In this document: positions 39,872-47,803 of the stretch, piece after piece
How the letters are laid out: each line of letters opens with the position of its first letter
Numbering within the stretch: the stretch's first letter is position 1
NCBI RefSeq assembly: GCF_012395185.1
Contig: NZ_JAAZTU010000012.1
Location: 46,492 to 110,491, forward strand
DNA from: Vibrio aestuarianus
GTDB taxonomy: Bacteria; Pseudomonadota; Gammaproteobacteria; Enterobacterales; Vibrionaceae
DNA length: 64,000 nt
Direction: 5' to 3'
Program-made: the position numbers and the translations under genes
Notes under the pieces: generated by a model
The model's input: only the letters and a program-made list of their open reading frames with translations
Databases searched by the model: none
What the model was told of the DNA's origin: nothing

Positions 39872-42319
39872 TTAGCTTAGGTAGCTGCCGGCCAAATGGT
39901 AAATGTGCAGCTCGGCTTGCAACTCTTCTGCTGTTGCATTACCAATGTAATCGATGGTGACAGGATGGTGAGGTAAAAGGGTAAAACTGGCATCACTGAA
40001 TCGACCTTTACCGGTAAACTCAGGGTGAACAAAGAAAGCTGGTGCATCAGTTTTGAGTACAACTTGTATCCCTTGATCATTTTTAATTACGTCTGCTGTG
40101 ATGTTAGCAGCGGCGAGTGGCAAGCGTTTAAATAAATCATCAAACCAAGTGTTGTAAATGACCTCACCTTGGCAGTTCAGCTCGACATGATAGAAGCCTT
40201 GCCCTTGGTGTTTTTTTAATGCCTCAGGACTTAATCGCCATAATACCTTGTTGCCGTCTTCTTTAATGACATCAGAGACTAACCAAGCCTCAAGAATGTT
40301 CCCTTGCCAGTCGATTAAGGACACTTGCCCTTCTATTTTTCGGACGGCGTGTTCATCATTCAACCCGTGTAAACGCAGCCCACTCTCATCATGAACGAAT
40401 GTCGTCATTTGCGGAGCAAAGAAGCGTTTGGCATGGTAGTGCAGTTGTTTCCAGCGACCTGAATACTCAATGCTCGACCATGAACTTACAGGCCAGCAGT
40501 CGTTCAATTGCCAATAGAGAATACCTCGGCAAATGGGTTTGTTGGCGCGCCAAAATTCGCTGGCGGTTTTTATTGCGAGTGCTTGTTGCACTTGGCTGAG
40601 GTAAAGCATTTGTTGAAAGTTGGATGGAAAGCGGAAATAGCGCGTAAACATTTCGGTGATGATGCTATTACCACGGCCGTTTTTTTGGTGCTGTTCAAAC
40701 GTTGGAGAGGTCACATTCCAATCGCTAGGCTCAGCGAAGGTTTTGACTTCCGGCAGTGATGGCCATGATTGATAACCAAATTCGCTGCAAAAACGTGGTT
40801 TAATGCTGTGGTACGCATCTAAGGATTTGCCAGAATGCCATACATCCCAGAAGTGCATATCGCCTTTGTTGTCATCGTGCCAAGCATCACCAAAATCTAG
40901 TTCGCCATTGCATGGAGAGCTCGCCCAGAAGCGGCGCGTTGGGTCTTCGGTTTCGACTATTTGTTGCAACACGCGATTAAGCCTGTCGTAGTTCACCACA
41001 TACTTTTCACGATTGGTACGAGACTCAGGATACCAACCAATGGCACCAATCACTTCGTTGTCACCACACCAAAGTGCGAGACTTGGGTGATCTCGTAGGC
41101 GTTTCACTTGGTCACGCACTTCCAGTTCGACATCGGCTAAGAAATCTGGCGTTGATGGATACAGTGCGCAGGCAAACATCAGATCTTGCCAGACCAATAG
41201 CCCAAGTTCATCACACAGATCGTAAAACTCGTCTTGCTCGTACATACCGCCGCCCCAAACACGAATCATGTTCATGTTGGCATCGACCGCATCTTGAAGC
41301 AGGGTACGATAACGGTCTGAGGTATGCAGCGCTGGCATGGCATCAAGTGGAATCCAGTTCGCCCCTTTGGCCATGATGGCCTTACCGTTGACGATAAAGG
41401 TCATCGACGATCCCACTTCGTCTGCTAAAGTTTCGAGTTCTAACTCGCGTAAACCGATTTTCTTGGTGATAGTCTGGCCATCAATTGAGACGACTAACGT
41501 GTAAAGAGGCTGCTCGCCATAGCCTGCTGGCCACCATCGCTGCGGGTTCTCAATACTAAAGTTGAGTTGTGTATCGGTTGTGGCTGAGGTTTGCACGTTT
41601 AATACGTCTTCACCTAACGGAGAGGTGAGAGTTGCTTCGATCAATGCGCTGGATTCTGAATCTAATACTTCAAGGTCAACACTCACCGCGAGTTCGCACT
41701 GTTTGTTTTGCCATATTTGTTTGGTCGTGATGTTGTTAAGTCGATATGCTTGGCGGGCAATCAACTCGATTGGTGCATATACGCCGCTGGTTAGCAAGCA
41801 AATCCCCCAATCCCAGCCTGAATGACATTGGGTTTTGCGCAAAGTATTCATATGCGGAATTTGGTTATTACCCACAGCCCAAGGAACCGGGAAAGGCAGC
41901 TTTTCAGCGCGAGCGGCAGCCTCTAGATCTGCACGTCTAATCGTGATGGTGAGCGTGTTTTCCCCTTCAACTAAAAATGGGCGAACATCCGTTTGATACA
42001 GGCGGAACATGTTGCTGCATTCCAGTACGGTTTCACCGTTGAGCGTAATCTCTGCCATGGTATCGACCATGCTCATGGAGAGGTCGATTACCTCATGGGC
42101 AAGGAGTTCTGAAGATACCTCGAAGCTTCGGGTTATTTGCCAGTCGTGTTCAGAGACCCATTGCACGTCTTTTTCATTGGTTGCCCAATAAGGATTGGGG
42201 ATGAACTCGGCAGTAAGTAAGGCTGAATACACATCGCCCGGTAGTGTTATGTCGGTTTGAATTTCTGAGTTCGTTAGGGATGCTAGGCGCCAATTTCCAT
42301 CAAGAATTAAACGAGTCAT
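39872..42319 (-). CDS. Beta-mannosidase-like glycoside hydrolase, family 2
   Basis: An enzyme of 815 residues releasing beta-linked mannose from oligosaccharides. The GH2 layout is complete: a sugar-binding jelly roll (1-190, with CHSGWDWGICLLTSGVY), an immunoglobulin-like domain, and a TIM barrel (about 305-620). Acid/base E422 lies in LWCGDNE and the nucleophile E513 in RFCSEFGYQSWPS. The pattern matches beta-mannosidases better than beta-galactosidases. No signal peptide is present, so it works on imported oligomannosides. ATG 42319 is preceded by AGGAG at ideal spacing. No transporter or other mannan gene lies beside it. Confidence 0.92.
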   Translation of the reverse strand: MTRLILDGNWRLASLTNSEIQTDITLPGDVYSALLTAEFIPNPYWATNEKDVQWVSEHDWQITRSFEVSSELLAHEVIDLSMSMVDTMAEITLNGETVLECSNMFRLYQTDVRPFLVEGENTLTITIRRADLEAAARAEKLPFPVPWAVGNNQIPHMNTLRKTQCHSGWDWGICLLTSGVYAPIELIARQAYRLNNITTKQIWQNKQCELAVSVDLEVLDSESSALIEATLTSPLGEDVLNVQTSATTDTQLNFSIENPQRWWPAGYGEQPLYTLVVSIDGQTITKKIGLRELELETLADEVGSSMTFIVNGKAIMAKGANWIPLDAMPALHTSDRYRTLLQDAVDANMNMIRVWGGGMYEQDEFYDLCDELGLLVWQDLMFACALYPSTPDFLADVELEVRDQVKRLRDHPSLALWCGDNEVIGAIGWYPESRTNREKYVVNYDRLNRVLQQIVETEDPTRRFWASSPCNGELDFGDAWHDDNKGDMHFWDVWHSGKSLDAYHSIKPRFCSEFGYQSWPSLPEVKTFAEPSDWNVTSPTFEQHQKNGRGNSIITEMFTRYFRFPSNFQQMLYLSQVQQALAIKTASEFWRANKPICRGILYWQLNDCWPVSSWSSIEYSGRWKQLHYHAKRFFAPQMTTFVHDESGLRLHGLNDEHAVRKIEGQVSLIDWQGNILEAWLVSDVIKEDGNKVLWRLSPEALKKHQGQGFYHVELNCQGEVIYNTWFDDLFKRLPLAAANITADVIKNDQGIQVVLKTDAPAFFVHPEFTGKGRFSDASFTLLPHHPVTIDYIGNATAEELQAELHIYHLAGSYLS

Positions 42320-42684
42320 GCCCACTCCTGTATTAGGTTAGATTGAAGTCGTGCCATCATACGAAGCGGTGCCTTTGAATTGGGTGCGCATGAGCAAACA
42401 TTGATCAAAAACTAAGCCAATTTAATTAAAAATTGGAGCTGGTTCATAGTTTTATCTACAAGTGGAATTTTTGTATATCAAAGTTACCTGAACATAGTTG
42501 TTCGAACTTCGAAGCGTACCCCTTCAAATATAGGAACCACTTTACGAAAACGACTTGGGTTCTCAGCCTATAAAATAAGGTATTTTCTTACAGGATTTAT
42601 CGCTAAAGTTTATCTATGCTCAGCGCGTACAAACTTTCGTATCTTTTACTACGGTTCACTTTTAAGTATCTAACGGAGTACAAA
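42320..42684. other. Gene-free intergenic region (365 bp)
   Basis: Holds the divergent promoters of the beta-mannosidase gene and the small membrane protein gene. AT-rich; no repeat or strong hairpin noted. Confidence 0.45.
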
Positions 42685-42924
42685 ATGAACAGTGACCAAA
42701 GAGTAGAAAATCACATAGCTTGGTATTATCGCAGTGGCTTTGTGATGACGCTGATTTTTGTTATCGGACCTCTGGCATTGCCTCTCGTCTGGCTCTCTCC
42801 GATAGTCCCTCGATTAACCAAAGGCATTGTTACTCTGGCGATGGTAACGCTCAGTATTTTGTCATATCAAGCATGGCTTGATGTTGAACCTATGGTTACA
42901 GAGCTAATGAAGTTGATAAGATGA
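42685..42924 (+). CDS. Small membrane protein of unknown function
   Basis: A protein of 79 residues with two hydrophobic segments: about 16-38 (GFVMTLIFVIGPLALPLVWL) and about 45-62 (GIVTLAMVTLSILSYQAWL). I chose ATG 42685, which has GGAG seven bases upstream; the frame extends to 42616 without a ribosome site. A prolyl hinge (PLALPLVWLSPIVP) joins the helices. No named family recognised. It stands alone. Confidence 0.7.
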   Translation: MNSDQRVENHIAWYYRSGFVMTLIFVIGPLALPLVWLSPIVPRLTKGIVTLAMVTLSILSYQAWLDVEPMVTELMKLIR

Positions 42925-43009
42925 TATCTTTCATTGAGCAATAGAGTAGCACCTAGCCACAATAACCTTCTAAAGCAGCAGTGATAACGATGAAGGTAAA
43001 AGAGTATTT

Positions 43010-43594
43010 ATGTGTAATTCTTCATTAATCAGAACTCAATCTTCACCGTCATTACCCCTTTATGGTACTGGAAATAGTGCATATTCTCTCGCTGTAAAAG
43101 GCGTAACTAACACTGGCATGAAGAAATTGCCACTTCACCGACCAGACTCTGCTCATGAACAGAAGCTTTTTGAAAATAAAAGGTCTGAAAATCTTACAGG
43201 TGGCAAAAATGAGTTAGGCCGTTTAGAAAATGCGATTAGCAGTGTCAACTCCACCACACAAGCATTTATCGTTTCTAAATCTTCGGATTTGAATGTAATA
43301 CACGATAAGTCGATTAATAAATTTGTATTTCATTCAATTTTTGGGTTTGGAATAAGCCATTCAGATTCATTTGAATGCTATAAAAACCAAAAAATAACTC
43401 ATGCTGCATTAGCTAAATACTTATTCGGAACGGCCAAATTTGTAACGAGTGCCGGGATGATAAGAAAAGGCAGAGACGGTTGTTATGTCATCGATAATGA
43501 TTCAGGCCATTATAATCCGGATGCTGAGTCTTTAATGAAGGTTCAATCTGTTCTTGAAAGTTTAGGTTGCTCTGTAAAAATTAAGGCTCGGTGA
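43010..43594 (+). CDS. Hypothetical protein, candidate translocated effector
   Basis: A protein of 194 residues. The first 75 are rich in Ser, Thr, Pro and Asn and look disordered (SSLIRTQSSPSLPLYGTGN), as secretion signals of translocated proteins often are. The C-terminal part contains GMIRKGRDGCYVIDNDSGHY then NPDAESLMKVQ, a 'DxGHYxP...SL' motif that I have seen at the ends of several uncharacterised bacterial effector- or toxin-like proteins. Catalytic residues cannot be named. It is convergent with the hydrolase gene, with an ERIC element and a hairpin between. Function is unknown. Confidence 0.55.
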   Translation: MCNSSLIRTQSSPSLPLYGTGNSAYSLAVKGVTNTGMKKLPLHRPDSAHEQKLFENKRSENLTGGKNELGRLENAISSVNSTTQAFIVSKSSDLNVIHDKSINKFVFHSIFGFGISHSDSFECYKNQKITHAALAKYLFGTAKFVTSAGMIRKGRDGCYVIDNDSGHYNPDAESLMKVQSVLESLGCSVKIKAR

Positions 43595-43713
43595 AAGGTA
43601 GATCAAACAAACTGACATATTGACACCAACATAAGATAATAGAGTTTTATTCAATTTAAATGCAAGTAAAGCGGGTTTAAACTAAATAAATATCGCCTTA
43701 CTTACTCATCATT

Positions 43714-43841
43714 TATACCCTTCCTACTTGAAGTTGCAGCGGTGTTGGCTACGTTCGCCCACCCCAATCACATAGTTTATCTATGCTCATGGGGATGAAC
43801 TCACTCGTCTCCTACCTGCAATTTCAAGTAGTTTGGGTATA
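43714..43841 (-). repeat. ERIC-family palindromic repeat, full length (128 bp)
   Basis: Inverted relative to most copies: starts TATACCCTTCCTACTTGAAG and ends TTTCAAGTAGTTTGGGTATA. The central palindrome is intact. Confidence 0.9.
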
Positions 43842-43842
43842 T

Positions 43843-43869
43843 ACAGCCAGTTTCGAGATTGCTGGCTGT
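43843..43869. terminator. Hairpin between convergent accessory genes
   Basis: ACAGCCAG and CTGGCTGT form an 8-bp stem around an 11-base loop, directly abutting the ERIC element. The plus strand continues TTATC, with only a short T-run. It is a likely bidirectional terminator for the 43010-43594 gene and the hydrolase gene. Confidence 0.55.
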
Positions 43870-43911
43870 TTATCAGGGATGAGTTTGACTCTCAGCTAGC
43901 GCTAGGCATCA

Positions 43912-45574
43912 CTACAACAGCGCCCACCTTTCAATGTGAGCATAGAAACGGTCATGACAACCAACTATATTATTGGCACCTCTTATATCGAACCTAGGCA
44001 ATGTCATCACCTTACCTATGTGACTCAGTGTAGGACGAACTCTATGCATATTAGGAACTACGTCTCCTTGAATCTTATAGTGCTTAATACCAGAAACCGC
44101 TTTTTTTGCTTGTTCTGGACCATAGGGCGCTAACTCCGAATTCACTTCAGTCAATATGGAATGACTAAACTGTGCACTACTAAAACACTCTGCCTTGACA
44201 GGATTTTCAGGAGTAGACACCATTGCAGCGGCATAAGCAGCCTCTCCACCTCCCTTTGAGTGGCCGGAAAACGATAAGCTATAATCCTTATACTTTTCCC
44301 CTTTCATAGCCGTTACTATTTCTGTAGCTAAACATTTCGCCTGCTGATAACTAGCAGGTTTTTCGCCAAGTATTGCATTCTTCGCATTTGCTTGCCATTG
44401 TCGAGCGGTAGTAGTTAAATTCCCCATGGTTCTTTCCTTTAACCCACCTGTTTTCTCTCCACTGCTCGTGCCACCAAATACAACACGCAATTCCTTGGAT
44501 GTATGGTTAAAGAAAATAAATCCAACTAAACCACTTTTCGAGTCGCTAAACATACCAGTTAATGGCGAAATTTTTAGATCTAAGCCTTCAACAACCTTTT
44601 TACAATCAGAATGATTACCCAGTAAGTCCAATTCCCAGAGCCCATCTGTAGCACGACGCAATGCAGCAAGATCTTGCTGATATGGGTAATTTGCCAATGC
44701 TGCGCTTTGTCGAATATCTTTCTTGTGATTACTATCCTGCGGCGCGTTAACCTTTTCCATCAAACAAAGATTCAGCTTTGCACCTTGCAGTTTCGAGCTT
44801 CCTGCCAACCCTGCCAGAGGAAGCGCAACCAGAGGAACCGCAACCAGAGAAGATTGACTAGCTGCACCTGCTGTTTTTTTGTCGCGCAAACGCTCTACAA
44901 GACTCGGAGTCTCAGGTGGCTTCAGAAAGGTATGTCGCCAATTAGGTTTACTCGCTGCGCCTGCTGTTTTTTTGTCGCGCAGACGCTCTATAAGACTCGG
45001 AGTTTCAGGTGGCTTCAGAAAGGTATGTCGCCCATTAGGTTTACTCGCTGCAGCTGCTGTTTTTTTGTCGTGATTGGATTGTGGATGTACTACAGGATTA
45101 GTATCCGGTTGCTTCATAATAGCATCTAACCAAGTTTGTGGACGTTCTCCCCTTGGAGCGCACATCTGAGCACTACGATACCAAAGTTCCTTCGAAGAAG
45201 ACGGTGAAATAGAAGGCGAGTTCATCACGCTATGTACAGAAAGATGCCTAGGGTCTCTTTTATCTTCTACATCAGATCTGTGTACATCATATCTGTGTCC
45301 TGCTGTTTTTTTGTCGTGCTTGGATTGTGGATGTACTACAGGATTAGTATCCGGTTGCTTCATAATAGCATCTAACCAAGTTTGTGGACGTTCTCCCCTT
45401 GGAGCGTACATCTGAGCACTACGACACCAAAGTTCCTTCGAAGAAGACGGTGAAGTAGAAGGCGAGTTCATCACGCTATGTACAGAAAGATGCCTAGGGT
45501 CTCTTTTATCTTCTACATCAGATCTGTGTACATCATATCTGTGTTTTTTTTTTAACGTCTGAGATTGAAAACAT
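43912..45574 (-). CDS. Serine alpha/beta-hydrolase, candidate effector; frame interrupted at an A10 tract
   Basis: Start inferred at ATG 45574, with GGAG at ideal spacing. Ten codons on, a run of ten A (45544-45553) puts the start out of frame; nine A would give MFSISDVKKKHRYDVHRSD and one continuous protein of about 553 residues. The uninterrupted frame alone runs from an internal GTG at 45474. The protein has two 82-residue repeats, two-and-a-half 31-residue repeats (KKTAGAASKPNWRHTFLKPP), and a class-3-lipase-like domain. That domain shows nucleophile elbow SGHSKGGGEAA (Ser about 439), GDVVP (Asp) and GCHDRFYAHIE (His), a full triad. Its leader resembles that of the OspC-like gene upstream. 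Lipase or esterase activity and translocation into hosts are inferred. It could also be a pseudogene. Confidence 0.72.
44867..45055 (-). repeat. Tandem 93-bp (31-residue) repeats in the hydrolase gene
   Basis: Two full units and the start of a third, spaced exactly 93 bases, each encoding KKTAxAASKPNxRHTFLKPP followed by ETPSLxERLRD. Units differ at only a few positions, indicating recent duplication. Each contains a run of seven A on the coding strand. Confidence 0.85.
45056..45547 (-). repeat. Tandem 246-bp (82-residue) repeats in the hydrolase gene
   Basis: Two nearly identical direct copies, spaced 246 bases, each with APRGERPQTWLDAIMKQPDT and EDKRDPRHLSVHSVMNSPS. Boundaries are approximate. 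The duplicated unit is the same module that resembles the N terminus of the neighbouring OspC-like protein. Confidence 0.85.
45544..45553 (-). promoter_or_regulatory. A10 homopolymer, candidate slippage or phase-variation site
   Basis: Ten consecutive A on the coding strand, starting with codon 8 of the inferred hydrolase start. As read, the ATG frame meets TGA four codons after the tract. One A fewer, or RNA polymerase slippage, restores the full protein. A sequencing error in a homopolymer is the alternative. Confidence 0.6.
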
Positions 45575-45603
45575 TTATTACTCCAATAAATTAATATTAT
45601 GAC

Positions 45604-45636
45604 TATACCCTTCCTACTTGAAGTTGTTTGGGTATA
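45604..45636 (-). repeat. ERIC-family remnant, both tips fused (33 bp)
   Basis: TATACCCTTCCTACTTGAAG is followed almost directly by TTTGGGTATA: the two ends of an ERIC element with the central 95 or so bases missing. It lies just upstream of the hydrolase promoter region. Confidence 0.75.
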
Positions 45637-45699
45637 GCGGAGAACGTCTATTCACAAGGTGGAAAGGGCTTGGTGCAATACCCCCAAACCATAACGTAC

Positions 45700-46809
45700 C
45701 TAAACATAAAAATGCGGCACATCTCTAGGTTTTGAATATATTAGTTTATCTGAAGGTATATGAATGCTTATAGGAAATAACATTTGAGGCCTAAAGAATG
45801 AATTTAATATAGCGTTGAACTCATCAGGAGTTCTTGCTAATAAAATGTTATTTTTCGATTTATCAGTTAAATACCTAGAGTCCTTAATTATACACAAACC
45901 TAATCCTTTAATAACTTCATTCCCTTTGAAAACTAGGCTTTGTGGTCTTCTTTCTTTTAGATTGTCACCTTCAAAAAAAGCATCATAATCGACCTTTCCT
46001 GACAAGAAATCAGGAATATTATCAATAGGTCTTTCGTCAAATCTCCCAAAATCACAGGCTTGACAAAATGCACGTGACATGGTTTTTTTATCAATATCAC
46101 TGAATTTCACTTTATATACATAATTCCCAAACCTGCTATATTTTTTGCCGGTGTTACCACACTCTAGACCCATGAAAGAAAATCCTGTAGTAGCAAAACA
46201 TTCAATATCTAATCTTTCGGTATTATTTTCATCAAAAAATTTTCCCCTTTCGACCATTTTATCTCTAGACAGAATATCTACTGAACCATCTTCATTCCTG
46301 AAATCCGAGTTACTAAAATGACTTAAGTAGAAATCTTGTTTACAGAATAATGCTAAAAATTGTTGTTCAAGCTTAGATAAAGGGTATGCAGTGTTTACAT
46401 TCTTTAATGATAATTGATCTACGCTTTTTTCCCCCATACATTTATCTAGGCCTTGCCACACTCTCCCTTTACCTATCATAGATGAATATATTTTTTGAAT
46501 ATTAGCATTTTTTTTATTGTGTTCGTGGCTGTATGAGTGATTTGCCAATACCACCTGGGGAGGTTCCCCAAGTCTCAAACTTTTTCCGTTACGATTCAGC
46601 CATGAAGGTACAGGATTCAAAGTGGACACCACATCAGGTCTCGTCATACAAGCATGTAACCAAGTAGATTTAGCTGTGGACGAGGATTGTGGACATTCTA
46701 CAATCCTTGGAGCCTGAGTAATTTTATGTACTAAGAGAGGCTGAGAGGTTTCTTTATCTTCTATATTTGGCTTTCTTTGTGTAACTCCAGAAATTGGATA
46801 TGCAAACAT
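45700..46809 (-). CDS. OspC/CopC-family ADP-riboxanase-like effector without ankyrin repeats
   Basis: A 369-residue protein. From residue 140 it lines up with my recollection of Shigella OspC proteins: PLSKLEQQFLALF, HFSNSDF (164-170), FSFMGLE (E216, near a conserved family glutamate), FGNYVYKV, VIKGLGLCIIKD (299-310) and LNSFFRPQMLFP. OspC/CopC proteins are type III effectors that modify arginine in host caspases or related targets by ADP-riboxanation. OspC proteins continue with C-terminal ankyrin repeats that select the target; here the protein ends right after the catalytic domain. Residues 1-100 look disordered and secretion-signal-like, and residues 1-60 resemble the adjacent hydrolase's N terminus. 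The gene is AT-rich, so recently acquired. ATG 46809 has GGA six bases or so upstream. Targets are unknown. Confidence 0.72.
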   Translation of the reverse strand: MFAYPISGVTQRKPNIEDKETSQPLLVHKITQAPRIVECPQSSSTAKSTWLHACMTRPDVVSTLNPVPSWLNRNGKSLRLGEPPQVVLANHSYSHEHNKKNANIQKIYSSMIGKGRVWQGLDKCMGEKSVDQLSLKNVNTAYPLSKLEQQFLALFCKQDFYLSHFSNSDFRNEDGSVDILSRDKMVERGKFFDENNTERLDIECFATTGFSFMGLECGNTGKKYSRFGNYVYKVKFSDIDKKTMSRAFCQACDFGRFDERPIDNIPDFLSGKVDYDAFFEGDNLKERRPQSLVFKGNEVIKGLGLCIIKDSRYLTDKSKNNILLARTPDEFNAILNSFFRPQMLFPISIHIPSDKLIYSKPRDVPHFYV

Positions 46810-47373
46810 TTATAGGTCCATCAAATTAATAGTATAACTATGAAATCGTATATTCCGTTGAGTTTTGTTCCTTGAAGATATCTTATTTCAAAAAATATCA
46901 TTGATTGTTTGGCATCACTAACCTTGGGAAATACTGGTGTCAGTGTAATCATAATTTATATAATCTTTATTGAAGCGCTAATATATTTATCACTTTAATT
47001 ATTAATAATTAAGTCATCTCAATTCTTCATTAATTGTGTGTCATAGGGTTAACTAATCTTGGTGTTTCAAAAAGCATAAGCAAGAGATAACATCGTTTCT
47101 GATTCACTACTTCGATCATTGTTGCCACAAAGGTGATCTATTGCAGGTCACTCAAGCGCTGATGATCATGGGTCACGTGGAATTAAAGCAATAATCTAGA
47201 CTACAGAGCGTGAGTCATTATTTATTAGCATCTCTCTAACACAAACTGAGTTATCAATGTCAGAGCGTAACTCGATAATTAATGAGATGGTAAAAATATT
47301 TTTGAAGAATATTCGGTAAAATAGCCGCATAGTACATATCAAGTCGGCTGAGAGTCTCAGGGTTTCTAAGGAA
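46810..47373. other. Gene-free AT-rich region (564 bp), right part of accessory block
   Basis: The left end holds the promoter of the OspC-like gene (TATACTAT at about -25 relative to its ATG). Around 47140-47195 a plus-strand piece reads GDLLQVTQALMIMGHVELK, reminiscent of the C-terminal region of tyrosine recombinases, without an open frame around it. Otherwise nothing was recognised. Confidence 0.45.
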
Positions 47374-47589
47374 TTACATTCGCTTTAACGGCTTGACGAC
47401 ACTATCTAAGCCTTCGATTTTCAATGCTAAGCACAATTGCAATAAACGACCTAACTCCCCCTCTGGGAATCCTTTTTTATCAAACCACAGTAGATATTCT
47501 TCTGGCAGATCGATAAGTACTCGGCCAGCATATTTACCAAATGGCATTTGCATGCGCGCAAGTTTTATCAAGTTTTCTTTTTCTAGCAT
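47374..47589 (-). CDS. DUF3820 small protein
   Basis: A protein of 71 residues, starting MLEKENLIKLARMQMPFGKY. The G(K/R)YxGxxxxxLPxxYLxWF pattern (GKYAGRVLIDLPEEYLLWF) is the DUF3820 hallmark; the family is annotated as a putative quorum-sensing-regulated virulence factor, but the function is unknown. ATG 47589 has GGATACGAA upstream and fits the family start better than 47616. Its 3' end is repeated in the fragment at 38273-38398. Confidence 0.88.
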   Translation of the reverse strand: MLEKENLIKLARMQMPFGKYAGRVLIDLPEEYLLWFDKKGFPEGELGRLLQLCLALKIEGLDSVVKPLKRM

Positions 47590-47803
47590 TTCGTATCCAC
47601 ATGAATGACTAACCATTTGAGTTTCTTAAGTTTACTTTTCTCTGCTTAGTTACGGTAGTTTTTTGTTATTCACTCTCTTTGGAAACCAGTCACCTTGTGG
47701 TCTAATATCGGACATCGGTTCTCCGCCCAAGTTTTGATTTGCAGCGGATACTGGTTTTTAATATCGTAATAAGACTTTCAATAAACCAATGGTTGGAAAT
47801 AGC

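Noticed and set aside
40399..42191. Several plus-strand frames of 60-100 codons opposite the beta-mannosidase gene
   Set aside because: All are shadows of a strongly supported GH2 gene on the minus strand.
44674..45129. Plus-strand frame of 151 codons with cysteine-rich repeats
   Set aside because: It is the antisense shadow of the tandem repeats in the hydrolase gene.
38190..47373. Accessory block considered as a prophage or integron
   Set aside because: No capsid, tail or lysis genes, no integron attC-like series and no intact integrase were seen.
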